A stretch of DNA of 64,000 nt from JAGWBD01 sp965197455. Lineage in GTDB: Bacteria; Chloroflexota; Anaerolineae; Aggregatilineales; Phototrophicaceae. The DNA lies in contig OZ240208.1 of NCBI GenBank assembly GCA_965197455.1, forward strand, positions 1,240,001 through 1,304,000. The letters run 5' to 3'. A program made the translations under genes and the position numbers. How positions within the stretch are numbered: position 1 is the first letter of the stretch; each line of letters begins with the position of its first letter. Below, one piece after another: positions 49,372-58,984 of the stretch. The notes under the pieces were generated by a model, which was given only the letters and a program-made list of their open reading frames with translations, did not search any database and was not told where the DNA came from.

Positions 49372-50578
49372 TGCTCGATAGAGTATGCCGGGGCTGTCCA
49401 GGTAATCGCAATATCAACGGCAGCGCAATCAGGGATGCGACGATCGCGATGGTGAAGGCCGCCTCCAGCCCCAACCGCTCGCCAATCAATCCCAGAATTA
49501 CGGCATTGAATGAGCGAGTGAGGAACGCGTAGAGGATGAAGATTCCGCTGGCAGTGGCGCGGTTTTCAGGAAACTGATCCTGGACCACCGCCTGCAACAC
49601 CGGCGTTACCGAGAGCGTGGCGAAGCCCAGCGGAATCAACGCCAGCGGAATGAGTTCCAGCCGCGTGTTGACGATCAGTAGAAAAACAACCTGTAGCGCA
49701 ACGCCCAGGACGGTCGCTACGAATACAGTGAGTTTGCGCCCGAAGCGGTCGCTGAGCATGCCGCCGGCCAGCGCTCCGCCCACGCCCGCCAGCTCATACA
49801 GCGCCAGCATCAACGCGGCATCTCCCAGCGCAAAGCCTTTTTCCTGGCTGAGATAGTAAACCAGGTAGAAAGAAAGTGAAGAAACGAGCATGCCGCGCAG
49901 CAGCATCACGCCCAGCAGGGGGATGAAGACGCGTCGCATGTGGGGCAGGATGCTGCGCAGATTCATCGATTTGCGTGTACTCGCCGGGATCCGCCGCAGC
50001 CGCCAGTAAAGGATCCCCGAGGCGAACCAGCCGAAGAACATCACGCGCCAGATGCCCTCCAGGCCCCACTCGGTCAGCGCAAACGCGACCAGCAAGGGCC
50101 CCAGCGAGCGTCCCAGCTCGCCGGCAGCCATGAAGAAGCCCATGCCCTTGCCCAGCTGCCGTCCGGACAGGCGCGCGACCATGGCTGGCGCCGGCGCGTG
50201 AAAGGCCGCCCCGCTCACGCCCGCCACGAATAGCAGAATGACCAGCGAAGCGTAACTGGGCATCAAACCGGTCAAGGTCACCAGGGTTGCCGTGGTGGCC
50301 GGCATGAAGATGACCAGGTAACGCACACTGAAGCGGTCGCCCAGCCAACCTACCAGCACGCTGAAGAGAGACGGAATCGACATGGCCAGCTGCAGCGTGC
50401 CGGCCAGACCGAGCGGGATCGCCAGTTTCTCCAGGATGACTGGCAGCAGCGCCGGCACAAAGGCCGGATACATGTCGTGCATGAAGTGACCGCTCACCAC
50501 GGTGAGGATGTTCTGCGTCTGAAAGGTCTCGGATGAATCAGGTGCGTTTTCACGCACGGGCTCGACAAGAGCGGTCAT
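49355..50578 (-). CDS. MFS transporter
   Basis: 407 residues, twelve membrane segments. The loop 2-3 signature is GWLGDRFSVRYLVIFMP, and the equivalent in the second half is GGMLSDRFGRKLTVFVA. NILTVVSGHFMHDMYPAFVPALLPVI at the N-terminus resembles fosmidomycin-resistance/FSR-type MFS proteins, so drug or metabolite efflux is possible. The ATG at 50578 is chosen because the promoter at 50611-50638 would start the transcript between it and the upstream open codons. Confidence 0.87.
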   Translation of the reverse strand: MTALVEPVRENAPDSSETFQTQNILTVVSGHFMHDMYPAFVPALLPVILEKLAIPLGLAGTLQLAMSIPSLFSVLVGWLGDRFSVRYLVIFMPATTATLVTLTGLMPSYASLVILLFVAGVSGAAFHAPAPAMVARLSGRQLGKGMGFFMAAGELGRSLGPLLVAFALTEWGLEGIWRVMFFGWFASGILYWRLRRIPASTRKSMNLRSILPHMRRVFIPLLGVMLLRGMLVSSLSFYLVYYLSQEKGFALGDAALMLALYELAGVGGALAGGMLSDRFGRKLTVFVATVLGVALQVVFLLIVNTRLELIPLALIPLGFATLSVTPVLQAVVQDQFPENRATASGIFILYAFLTRSFNAVILGLIGERLGLEAAFTIAIVASLIALPLILRLPGQPRHTLSSTNLAA

Positions 50579-50610
50579 GGACTGGCTTTCGCAGGGTAGC
50601 AACAGTGGCG

Positions 50611-50638
50611 AGTATAGAGCGGTGGCTATTCCTGTCAA
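50611..50638 (-). promoter_or_regulatory. sigma70-type promoter of the MFS gene
   Basis: Minus-strand TTGACA (50633-50638), 16-nt spacer, TATACT (50611-50616); start near 50604, 26-nt leader. Divergent from polA. Confidence 0.7.
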
Positions 50639-50666
50639 CAAGCGGACTGATGCCCGTGTGCCGCGC

Positions 50667-50672
50667 TATACT
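50667..50672 (+). promoter_or_regulatory. predicted -10 element of polA
   Basis: TATACT 37 nt before the polA ATG in the context CGCTATACTGGG, close to the -10 context at 36550; -35 not evident. Confidence 0.4.
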
Positions 50673-50708
50673 GGGACTCCTGCTCGCGATCTGCTTTCAG
50701 GCGCTCAC

Positions 50709-53474
50709 ATGAAAAAGCTTCCCCGTTTTGTCATCATTGATGGTCACGCGCTGGCCTACCGCCAGTATTTCGCGCTGCCGGTGCAGTCCTTCCGCACCCG
50801 CGCCGGCGAGCCCACCAACGCCACCTACGGCTTTACGCGCACCCTGCTGGACATCCTGCAGCAGGAAGATCCGGAATACCTGGCCGTCAGTTTCGACCGC
50901 GGCCTTAGTGGGCGCGACACGCTCTTCGGCGACTACAAGGGCACGCGCGAGAAGATGCCCGACGACCTGCGCCCGCAGATTGAGCGCATCGAGGAAGTTG
51001 TGCAGGCCTTCAACATCCCGGTGCTGGCGCAGAAGGGCTATGAGGCGGACGACGTCATCGGCACCGTGGTACGTCTGATGGCCGAAGAGGACGTCGAGAT
51101 CCGCATAATCACCGGCGACCGCGACATCCTGCAGTTGCTGTCGGAGCAGGTCAGCGTACAGCTGCCCAAACGCGGACAGCACGATGTCGTGTGGGACCTG
51201 GCCGCTTACCGCGATCACTATGGCCTGGAGCCCTGGCAGCTGGTTGAGCTGAAGGGGTTGATGGGCGACAGCTCCGACAACATCCCTGGCGTGAAGGGCA
51301 TCGGCGAAAAGACCGGCACCACCTTGCTACAGAAGTACACATCAGTAACCGGCATCTACGAACACATCGAAGAAATCCGTGGCGCCATGCGCAAGAAGCT
51401 GGAGACTGGCGCAGACATGGCTGCGCTCAGCCGCGAGCTGGCGCTCATTCAGCGCGATGTCCCGGTAACTTTCGCGCTGGAGGACTGTGTTGCGCACGAA
51501 TTCGACGTCAGTGTCGTACTGGAGTTGATGCGCACACTGGAGTTTCGCAGCTTCAGCGAGCGGCTCTCCAAAGTCAATCAGCTGGATATGTTCGGCATGG
51601 AAACGGAAGTGCCAGCGCCGGCCCTGCAGCGGGCCACGGATGGCGTCGAGACTCTACTGGTGCGCGATGAAGCCTCGCTCACAGCGCTGGTGAAAGCGCT
51701 CGGGTCGGCCGACGGAATCGTTTGGGACGTTGAGACGACGGGCATTGACCAGATGTCCTGCGACCTGGTGGGCATCGCGCTGGCAGTGGACGGTGAGCGC
51801 GGCTGGTATGTTCCGGTCGGACATCAGGAGGGCGAGCAGCTGCCGCTGCAACAGGTGCTGGATGCCCTGCACGGCCCACTGACTGACCTGGACATCCCCA
51901 AGTTCGCCCACAACGCCGCCTATGACCTGGTCGTGATGCAACGCTATGGCGTCGACGTGGCGCCGGTCGCCTTTGACACCATGATCGCGCAGTGGCTCTT
52001 CGATACCTCCTCCAAATTCCTTGGCCTGAAGAATTTTGCCCGCTTCGTGCTCGAGCCACCGGTGGAGATGACCGCAATCAGCGAGCTGCTGGGCACGGGC
52101 CGCAAGCAGATCAGCATGGCAAAGGTGGACATCGAGCGCGCTGCGCCCTACGCTGCGGCTGATGGCGCCATCACTATGCGCGCGGTCGACTATTTGCGGC
52201 CGCGCATGTTGGCGGATGACGAGCTGCACGAGGTCTACTCAACGCTGGAGTTGCCGCTGATCCCGGTCATCGCCGAACTCGAACGCGCCGGTGTCGTGCT
52301 GGACACACAGCACCTGCAGCAACTGTCCTCCACCCTGGGCGACAGGCTGCGCGAACTGGAAACGACCATACACGGGCTGTCAGGCGGTTACGGCACCTTC
52401 AACATCAACAGTCCGCGGCAACTCAACGATGTGCTCTTCGGCAAGCTGGGCCTGTCCACCGCCAATTTACGCAAGACCTCTCACGGCTTTTCCACCGACG
52501 CCTGGTCGCTGGGGCGGCTGCGCGACCAGCACCCGATCATCGGCCACATTGTTGAGTATCGCGAGCTGGCCAAGCTCAAGGGCACTTACGTCGACTCGTT
52601 GCCCGACCTCATCAACCCACAGACCGGTCGTCTGCACACCAGCTACAACCAGACCGGCACCAACACAGGCCGCCTCAGCAGCAGCAACCCTAACCTGCAG
52701 AATATCCCCATTCGCACTGAACCGGGCCGCGAGGTGCGCCGCGCCTTCGTCCCGCAAACAGGTTCGCAGCTGCTGGCGGTCGATTACAACCAGATCGAAC
52801 TACGCGTGATGGCGCATTTCTGCGAAGACCCGACCCTGCTGGAAGCCTTCAGGCAGGAGCAGGACATCCATTCGGTGACCGCCGCCACTGTCTTCGGCAT
52901 CCCGCTGGAGGAAGTCAGTTACAAGGAACGCGACTTCGCCAAGCGCGTCAACTTTGGCCTGATTTACGGCATGGGCGCCTACAGCCTCGCCAGCGACAGC
53001 GACCTGACCCTGGCCGAGGCGCGCAAGTTCATCGACGACTATTTCGGGCGCATGCCGCGCATCCGGGAATGGATGGACGCCACCAGGGCGCAGGCGCGCA
53101 ACGGGCCGGTGACCACGCTCTTCGGGCGGCAGCACAACTTCCCGGTTCTGCTCGACACGCGCAGAAGTAACCCGATCGCCGTCAGCCGCGCGGAACGCGT
53201 CGCCATCAACCTGCCCATCCAGGGCAGCGCCGCCGAAATCATGAAGCGCGCCATGATTGATTTGCATCACGCCCTCGCGGCGCACAAACTGGACGCGCGC
53301 ATGATCCTGCAGGTGCATGACGAGCTGGTGCTGGAAGTGCCCGGCGAACAGTTGGCGGAGACCAGCCGTCTGGTCGTGGACGTGATGGAACAGGCCGTCG
53401 AACTGAAGGCGCCACTGCGCGCCAACGCCGAAGTGGGCCTTAACTGGCGCGACATGCAGCCCTTCACCGGGTAA
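50709..53474 (+). CDS. polA: DNA polymerase I
   Basis: 921 residues, all three domains. The 5'-3' exonuclease (1-290) has FVIIDGHALAYR, GYEADDVIGT and MGDSSDNIPGVKGIG. The 3'-5' exonuclease (about 315-500) keeps its acidic residues (WDVETTG, HNAAYDL, PYAAADG), so proofreading is probably active. The polymerase domain has motif A VDYNQIELRVMAHF, motif B RDFAKRVNFGLIYGMGAYS and motif C QVHDELVLEVP. It fills gaps in repair and removes RNA primers. The ATG at 50709 gives the usual MKKLPRFVIIDG start. Confidence 0.96.
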   Translation: MKKLPRFVIIDGHALAYRQYFALPVQSFRTRAGEPTNATYGFTRTLLDILQQEDPEYLAVSFDRGLSGRDTLFGDYKGTREKMPDDLRPQIERIEEVVQAFNIPVLAQKGYEADDVIGTVVRLMAEEDVEIRIITGDRDILQLLSEQVSVQLPKRGQHDVVWDLAAYRDHYGLEPWQLVELKGLMGDSSDNIPGVKGIGEKTGTTLLQKYTSVTGIYEHIEEIRGAMRKKLETGADMAALSRELALIQRDVPVTFALEDCVAHEFDVSVVLELMRTLEFRSFSERLSKVNQLDMFGMETEVPAPALQRATDGVETLLVRDEASLTALVKALGSADGIVWDVETTGIDQMSCDLVGIALAVDGERGWYVPVGHQEGEQLPLQQVLDALHGPLTDLDIPKFAHNAAYDLVVMQRYGVDVAPVAFDTMIAQWLFDTSSKFLGLKNFARFVLEPPVEMTAISELLGTGRKQISMAKVDIERAAPYAAADGAITMRAVDYLRPRMLADDELHEVYSTLELPLIPVIAELERAGVVLDTQHLQQLSSTLGDRLRELETTIHGLSGGYGTFNINSPRQLNDVLFGKLGLSTANLRKTSHGFSTDAWSLGRLRDQHPIIGHIVEYRELAKLKGTYVDSLPDLINPQTGRLHTSYNQTGTNTGRLSSSNPNLQNIPIRTEPGREVRRAFVPQTGSQLLAVDYNQIELRVMAHFCEDPTLLEAFRQEQDIHSVTAATVFGIPLEEVSYKERDFAKRVNFGLIYGMGAYSLASDSDLTLAEARKFIDDYFGRMPRIREWMDATRAQARNGPVTTLFGRQHNFPVLLDTRRSNPIAVSRAERVAINLPIQGSAAEIMKRAMIDLHHALAAHKLDARMILQVHDELVLEVPGEQLAETSRLVVDVMEQAVELKAPLRANAEVGLNWRDMQPFTG

Positions 53475-53483
53475 GTGCGAAAG

Positions 53484-53513
53484 TTGGCAGTTCCCGCCTG
53501 CAAACGCTATGCT
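53484..53513 (+). promoter_or_regulatory. predicted promoter of argF
   Basis: TTGGCA (53484-53489), 18-nt spacer, TATGCT (53508-53513), 41 nt before the argF ATG. Confidence 0.45.
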
Positions 53514-53553
53514 TGAGCAACGTCGCCGGCTGCACCACAGGATTCGAACTGAC

Positions 53554-54483
53554 ATGCCACAACACTTTCTCGACCTCGCCGACTGGTCCTCATGTGACCT
53601 GCGGAAAATGCTGCATCTGGCCATGGAACTGAAGCGGGAATGGCGCAATGGCGGCAACCGCCCCCTGCTGGTCGGCCAGACCCTGGGCATGCTTTTCCAG
53701 AAAGCATCCTTGCGCACGCGCGTCTCCTTCGAGGTCGGTATGAACCACCTGGGCGGACACGCCATCATGATGGGGCCGGAGGAAGTCGGCCTGGGCCAGC
53801 GCGAAAGTGTCGCCGATGTGGCGCGCGTGCTTTCCGGTATGGTGCAGGGCATCATGGCGCGCGTGTATGCGCATGCGGACGTCGAGCAACTGGCTCACTG
53901 GGCACAGGTGCCGGTCATCAATGGCCTGAGCGACGACCGTCATCCCTGCCAGGTCCTGTCCGACATGCTGACCATCACCGAGCACTTCGGGCGGACGGAT
54001 GGCCTGCGGCTCTGCTATCTGGGCGACGGCAACAACATCGCGGCCTCGCTCGCCCTGGCCTGCGCGCACTTCGGCACGCATCTCACGCTCAGTTCGCCGG
54101 AGGGTTACAACCTTGATGAAGAGGTGCTGGATACCGCCGCCCGCATCAACCCGCAAATCGACCTCCGCCTGGAGTCCGCGCCCGTCAGCGCAGTGCGCGA
54201 GGCGGACATCCTCTACACCGACACCTGGGTGAGCATGGGGCAGGAAGAGGAAGCCGCCACGCGCCGGGCCGTCTTCCAGCCATGGCAGCTCAATGCGGAG
54301 CTGGTGGCTGCGGCGCCCGCGCAAGCGGTCGTCATGCACGATCTGCCCGCCTACCGTGGCAAGGAAATTACGGACGAGGTAGCGGACAGCAATCGCTCGC
54401 TCATTTTCCCCCAGGCGGCAAATCGTCTGCACGCTCAAAAGGCCATTCTGGTCGAGTTGATGGGGGCGCGCGCCGGAGACTGA
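53554..54483 (+). CDS. argF: ornithine carbamoyltransferase family protein
   Basis: 309 residues. The carbamoyl-phosphate loop is KASLRTRVSFEVGMNHLGGHA, with LSDDRHPCQVLSD and DTWVSMGQE also present. These make citrulline from ornithine and carbamoyl phosphate the likely reaction, in arginine synthesis. The motif normally HCLP, whose Cys contacts ornithine, reads HDLPAYRGKEIT here (Asp263), so activity or substrate may differ. The gene stands between polA and cdaA with its own promoter-like sequence and no other arginine gene nearby. Confidence 0.87.
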   Translation: MPQHFLDLADWSSCDLRKMLHLAMELKREWRNGGNRPLLVGQTLGMLFQKASLRTRVSFEVGMNHLGGHAIMMGPEEVGLGQRESVADVARVLSGMVQGIMARVYAHADVEQLAHWAQVPVINGLSDDRHPCQVLSDMLTITEHFGRTDGLRLCYLGDGNNIAASLALACAHFGTHLTLSSPEGYNLDEEVLDTAARINPQIDLRLESAPVSAVREADILYTDTWVSMGQEEEAATRRAVFQPWQLNAELVAAAPAQAVVMHDLPAYRGKEITDEVADSNRSLIFPQAANRLHAQKAILVELMGARAGD

Positions 54484-54519
54484 AGCGCAACGCTGCCAAC
54501 GCCCCCTGGGAAGACTGCC

Positions 54520-55389
54520 ATGCAGGAAATGCTGTGGGTCTTTGACAATTTTAGCGTAAGCGCGCTGGTTGACATTTTGTTTGTTGGCCTGGTGTTCTTC
54601 GCCTTCAGTTTTCTCATCCGCGCCACGGCTGTCGCGCTGCTGCGCGGTGTCCTGTTCGTCGTGGTCGGTATGTTGCTCGTCTCACGCCTCTTCGAACTGA
54701 CTGCGCTCAGTTGGCTCATTGGCCTGGCCCTGCCCCTGCTGGCCATCGCCTTGCCGGTCATTTTTCAGCCTGAGCTGCGGCGCGGGCTGGAGCAGTTGGG
54801 GCGCGCTGGCATTTTCGGCCGCGGCCGTCGCCCCTCCGCTACCGTACGCCAGCACATCATCGACGAAATCTGCGCCGCTGCCGGCTTGCTGGCCGAGCGC
54901 CGTCATGGTGGGCTCATCGTGCTGCAACGTAGCAGCAACCTTGATGAATACATCCGCACTGGCATCCCTCTGGACAGCGAAGTCTCTTCACAGCTGCTGC
55001 TGACCATTTTCTGGCCGCGCACCGAACTGCATGACGGCGCTGCCATCTTGGACGAACAGGGGCGCATCGCCGCTGCCGCAGCCGTGCTGCCGCTCTCCGC
55101 CAGTCGCAACCTCAACAACCCGACCCTCGGCACACGTCATCGTGCCGCGCTGGGCATCAGCGAAGTCAGCGATGCCATCACCGTGATCGTCTCAGAGGAA
55201 ACCGGGCGCATCACCATGACTGAAAGCGGTCGTAGTTCCGGGCGCATGGATCCCCGCCGCCTGAACACCGTGCTGAGTGCCAAATATGCGACCGACCCAA
55301 CCCTGGCCGGGTCGCTGCCGGGCCTGTTGGGCGGCCGCCTGTCGCTGCCGGGCATGCTGCGGCGCACCCGTCGCGAGCCATCTGCGTGA
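54520..55389 (+). CDS. cdaA: diadenylate cyclase CdaA
   Basis: 289 residues. Three N-terminal membrane helices (about 15-85) are followed by a DAC domain with the catalytic LHDGAAIL (DGA) and GTRHRAALGIS (RHR) motifs. It makes cyclic di-AMP from two ATP and is tied to potassium and cell-wall homeostasis. The C-terminal Arg/Leu-rich tail is of unknown role. The stop overlaps the cdaR start as GTGA, matching the known cdaA-cdaR pairing. Confidence 0.95.
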   Translation: MQEMLWVFDNFSVSALVDILFVGLVFFAFSFLIRATAVALLRGVLFVVVGMLLVSRLFELTALSWLIGLALPLLAIALPVIFQPELRRGLEQLGRAGIFGRGRRPSATVRQHIIDEICAAAGLLAERRHGGLIVLQRSSNLDEYIRTGIPLDSEVSSQLLLTIFWPRTELHDGAAILDEQGRIAAAAAVLPLSASRNLNNPTLGTRHRAALGISEVSDAITVIVSEETGRITMTESGRSSGRMDPRRLNTVLSAKYATDPTLAGSLPGLLGGRLSLPGMLRRTRREPSA

Positions 55390-56669
55390 GCCAGGCGACT
55401 GCGCCACAGCGGGCGACGCCTGGTCGCAACCTCGCCTGGCTGCTGGCCTCGATCTTCCTGGCGTTCTGCGTGTGGTTCGTTGCCAAACTGGATCAGGATC
55501 CGGTGCGCGAGCGGATATTCCGCAATGTCCCCATTCTTACGATCATGGCGGGCGACCTGATCATCACGGACCAGAGCCGTGAATTTGCCACGGTGACCGT
55601 CCGCGCGCCCCTGTCTACGCTCGACCAGCTTGCCCTGGATGACATCGTGGTGCAGGCCATGCTCGACGGCCTTGGCCCAGGCGAGCACAGCGTTGAGCTG
55701 CAGTCCAGCGTCTCCCGGAGCGCCATCCCTGATACCACTCCGCGACAGCTTTACGTCCAGCTGGAGTCCTTGCTGGAAAGGGAACTGCCGGTCACGGTGG
55801 ACGTGACACAGCCCCTGCCGCGCGGCTTTGAAATTGGAGCGGGCGGGCCACAGCCAGCAGTGCCGACCGTGCAAATCAGCGGGCCCCAGGGAAAGGTAGA
55901 GGAAGTGGTCGCTGCCCGCCTGACGCTCAACCTCTCGCAGCAGCGCAACGACTTCAGCTCAGATCTGCGCCTGCAACCGGTCAATGCGGAGGGCAACGTC
56001 GTCAGCGGCGTCTCGCTTTCCCCGGCCACCATGCGGGTTGAGGTCCCCGTACGCACGCGCTCGGACATCCGCCAGGTCAGCGTCCAGCCCAACATTCTGG
56101 CCGACACCTTGCCCGAGGGCTTCACGCTCAGTTCGGTTACCTACAACCCGCAAGTGGTGCTGGTCAGCGGCGCACCGGAAGCGCTGGAAAGCGCGCCGGG
56201 CACCCTGTTCACCGAACCGGTCAGCCTTGAAGGCCGCAACAGCAGCTTCGAGGTACAGACGCGGGTGAGCACCGCCAGTGAAGACCTGTTCGTTTTTGGC
56301 GGCCAGGGAATCACCGTCTCAATCGGGATTACGCCACTGCTCACCAGCCGCCAGTTTGACCAGGCGCTGGTCGAATATATTGGGCTTACCGACGATCAAA
56401 ATGTCACGCTCTCGCCGGAATCGGTGACGGTGCTCATCACCGGCGCGCGCAACGCTCTGGAGAATATGGCTGCCTCCGACGTCCATGTGCTGGTTGACCT
56501 CAATGAGCTGGAGGCAGGCAGCCATGCGGTAGTGCCCGACGTCAGCCACAACATGGACAACAATGACGTGGAAAACATCTCCATCCTGCCTTCCGAGATT
56601 GACGTCTTGATCAGCGTTACTGGCCAGGACACTGAAGATGAGGGGGAGGAGAACGTGGCCGGCGCTTGA
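55386..56669 (+). CDS. cdaR: YbbR-domain protein, CdaA regulator
   Basis: 427 residues. One N-terminal membrane anchor (about 14-34, LAWLLASIFLAFCVWFVAKL) is followed by four tandem YbbR repeats outside the membrane (for example LPVTVDVTQPLPRGFEIG and IRQVSVQPNILADTLPEGF). In Firmicutes CdaR binds CdaA and tunes c-di-AMP synthesis. The start is GTG inside the overlap with cdaA. The tail is acidic. The TGA stop lies inside the -35 of the next gene's promoter. Confidence 0.9.
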   Translation: MSQATAPQRATPGRNLAWLLASIFLAFCVWFVAKLDQDPVRERIFRNVPILTIMAGDLIITDQSREFATVTVRAPLSTLDQLALDDIVVQAMLDGLGPGEHSVELQSSVSRSAIPDTTPRQLYVQLESLLERELPVTVDVTQPLPRGFEIGAGGPQPAVPTVQISGPQGKVEEVVAARLTLNLSQQRNDFSSDLRLQPVNAEGNVVSGVSLSPATMRVEVPVRTRSDIRQVSVQPNILADTLPEGFTLSSVTYNPQVVLVSGAPEALESAPGTLFTEPVSLEGRNSSFEVQTRVSTASEDLFVFGGQGITVSIGITPLLTSRQFDQALVEYIGLTDDQNVTLSPESVTVLITGARNALENMAASDVHVLVDLNELEAGSHAVVPDVSHNMDNNDVENISILPSEIDVLISVTGQDTEDEGEENVAGA

Positions 56670-56694
56670 CAGTCCCGGCCTGTTCTGCTGGAAT
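56666..56694 (+). promoter_or_regulatory. predicted promoter of der
   Basis: TTGACA (56666-56671), 17-nt spacer, TGGAAT (56689-56694), overlapping the cdaR stop codon; 34 nt from the -10 to the der ATG. Confidence 0.5.
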
Positions 56695-56727
56695 CCACCC
56701 TCGGCACTGTTGAGCCACAAGATAACC

Positions 56728-58110
56728 ATGGCGCAGAAACCGCTCGTGGCGCTTGTCGGGCGTCCCAACACCGGCAAAAGTACATTGTTCAACCGCCTGG
56801 TTGGTGGCCGCGTGGCCGTCATCGATGAGATCCCGGGCACCACGCGGGACCGCATCCAGGGTTCCTGCGAGTGGATCGGCGTACCCTTTCACGTCATCGA
56901 TACCGGCGGCATCGAAGTCTGGCAGCCCGGTGGCAGCCGCGATACGCGCCCCCTGGCCGAGGGCAGCATTGACTTCATTCCACAGATCGAGGGCCAGGCC
57001 TTGCTGGCCGCCAGGGATGCGGACGTCATCCTGCTGGTCGTCGACAGCGAACAGGGCATCACTGCTGCGGACGAACATATTTCACAGGTGCTGCGCGAAC
57101 ATAGTGGCGGGCGACCGGTCATCGTGGCCGCCAACAAGGCTGACAACGCCGCGCGCAGCAATGACGCCTTCGAGTTCTATGGCCTGGGCTTTGGCCAGGT
57201 CTTCCCCGTCAGTGCCTATCACAACCTGGGCATTGGTGACCTGCTGGATGCGGTCGTGGAAGCCTTTGGCGCTGCCGCCCGCCCGTTAACAGACGATGAA
57301 GATGACGATGATACGCTCAAAATCGCCATTACCGGTCGCCCCAACGTCGGCAAGAGCAGCCTGCTCAACCGGCTGCTGGGCGAGGAGCGCGCCATTGTCA
57401 GCCCGGTTGCCGGCACCACGCGCGACGCCATCGATACGCAGATTATCTGGCAGCGAGCGCCAGTCACGCTGATCGATACGGCGGGTATCCGTCGCCGCGG
57501 CAAGATTGAACCGGGTGTGGAGAAATACAGTGTGCTGCGCGCCATCCGGGCCATCGAACGCGCGGACGTCGCCTTGCTGTTGATTGATGCGCTCGACGGC
57601 GTGACCGAGCAGGACCAGCACATCGCCGGCGCCATCCTTGAAGCGCGTTGCAGCGTGGTGGTCATCGTGAACAAGTGGGATGCGTTGGCCAAGGACACGC
57701 ACACCATGCCCGCTTTCCTGGAAAAGATGCGCGAGAAATTCAACTTTCTGCCGGAAGCGCCCGCCATTTTCATCAGTGCGCTCACCGGACAGCGCATCCA
57801 CCAGGTGCTGGAAGTCGCCAGCCGCGTCTTCGAAGCGCGCAGCATGCGCCTGCCCACTTCAATGCTCAACCGCATCCTGCGCGAGGCCATGCATGATCAT
57901 CCGCCGCCACGCCGCGGCACGCGCCAGCTGCGCATCTACTTTGCCGCGCAGGTGGCCGTGGCTCCGCCCGTGTTTCTCTTTCACGTCAACGACACTCGCC
58001 TGGTGCACTTTAGCTACAAGCGCTTTCTGGAGAACCGCATTCGCGCCGCCTTCCCTTTCGAAGGCACGCCCATCGTACTCAGCTTCCGCCCGCGCGACGG
58101 CAGCTTGTAA
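56728..58110 (+). CDS. der: ribosome biogenesis GTPase Der (EngA)
   Basis: 460 residues with two consecutive GTPase domains. G1 motifs are GRPNTGKST and GRPNVGKSS. Also present are DTGG/DTAG and the specificity motifs NKAD and NKWD. An acidic linker (DDEDDDDT) lies between them, and a C-terminal KH-like domain starts about residue 375. It is needed for 50S subunit assembly. The ATG at 56728 gives the standard MAQKPLVALVGRPN start; the open frame upstream belongs to cdaR and the leader. Confidence 0.95.
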   Translation: MAQKPLVALVGRPNTGKSTLFNRLVGGRVAVIDEIPGTTRDRIQGSCEWIGVPFHVIDTGGIEVWQPGGSRDTRPLAEGSIDFIPQIEGQALLAARDADVILLVVDSEQGITAADEHISQVLREHSGGRPVIVAANKADNAARSNDAFEFYGLGFGQVFPVSAYHNLGIGDLLDAVVEAFGAAARPLTDDEDDDDTLKIAITGRPNVGKSSLLNRLLGEERAIVSPVAGTTRDAIDTQIIWQRAPVTLIDTAGIRRRGKIEPGVEKYSVLRAIRAIERADVALLLIDALDGVTEQDQHIAGAILEARCSVVVIVNKWDALAKDTHTMPAFLEKMREKFNFLPEAPAIFISALTGQRIHQVLEVASRVFEARSMRLPTSMLNRILREAMHDHPPPRRGTRQLRIYFAAQVAVAPPVFLFHVNDTRLVHFSYKRFLENRIRAAFPFEGTPIVLSFRPRDGSL

Positions 58111-58122
58111 CGCGCCTGCGCA

Positions 58123-58151
58123 TTGTTACGCAGCGTCACAGACGCTACACT
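58123..58151 (+). promoter_or_regulatory. predicted promoter of lepB
   Basis: TTGTTA (58123-58128), 17-nt spacer, TACACT (58146-58151); leader about 36 nt. Confidence 0.5.
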
Positions 58152-58192
58152 TCACAGTGGTTGATATCCTCCAGCCGGAACCCGGAGACAGC

Positions 58193-58777
58193 ATGCAAGC
58201 GACCCCTTACAGTCTGCCGCGCCCGCGCCTGCGCCGTCGCGGCCTGGTCTTCGAGCTGGTCGAATCACTGTTGCTCATGGTAATGATTTACGCCGTGGTC
58301 GACATGGCCAGCGTGAGATTCTATGTGGACGGCCCGAGCATGGAGCCCAGCTTTTTCAGCGACCAGCGCGTCATCGTCTCGCGCGTCAGCTACTTTCTGC
58401 GCCTGCCTGAGCGTGGTGAAATCGTCGTCTTCCAGTCTCCTGATCGACCCGGCATCGACCCGCCGCTCATCAAGCGCGTGATCGGTTTGCCAGGCGAGAC
58501 GGTCACGCTACGTGATGGCCATGTCACAATAGACGGGCAGATACTGGACGAAAGCTTCACCAATGAACCCTGCACGCGCTGCAATGAAAAGGAATGGGTG
58601 CTGGGGGCGGACGAATTCTTCGTGATGGGTGACAACCGCAATCGTAGCCGCGATTCGCGTGTGTTCGGCCCAATCAGCCGCGCGAACCTGATCGGCGAAG
58701 CAATCTTCCGCTACTGGCCGCCAAACGACTGGTCCCTGCTGTCGGGCTATCGCTTCCCGGCGGCCCCCTTTTCCTGA
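58193..58777 (+). CDS. lepB: signal peptidase I
   Basis: 194 residues, single N-terminal membrane segment (about 18-38). The catalytic Ser is in VDGPSMEPSF, the general-base Lys in PLIKRVIGLPGE, and box E is MGDNRNRSRDSR. It removes signal peptides on the outer face of the membrane. GGAG lies 6 nt before the ATG; the frame is open upstream within der, but those codons are shadows. Two Cys (CTRC) between boxes D and E may form a disulfide. Confidence 0.95.
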   Translation: MQATPYSLPRPRLRRRGLVFELVESLLLMVMIYAVVDMASVRFYVDGPSMEPSFFSDQRVIVSRVSYFLRLPERGEIVVFQSPDRPGIDPPLIKRVIGLPGETVTLRDGHVTIDGQILDESFTNEPCTRCNEKEWVLGADEFFVMGDNRNRSRDSRVFGPISRANLIGEAIFRYWPPNDWSLLSGYRFPAAPFS

Positions 58778-58820
58778 GAAAGCGCGCAACTCACGGACGC
58801 TACCGCCCTGTCTTGCGCCA

Positions 58821-58829
58821 TGCTATAGT
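58821..58829 (+). promoter_or_regulatory. predicted extended -10 promoter of the DsbA-like gene
   Basis: TG-C-TATAGT, about 155 nt before the DsbA-like start; the long leader contains a small open frame (58863-58997). Confidence 0.4.
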
Positions 58830-58984
58830 CGCCAGTAGACAACTCCACAGGGGAATCGATTCGTGGCAGATGCTCTTGCTGACCGTCATCCCGGTCATCC
58901 CGACTCCCTGTGGGTGTGCGTCTGGCAGACAGCAACCACGGCAGTAAACGCCCAATCCACTCCAGCAGGATCCAGGGAGAATTC

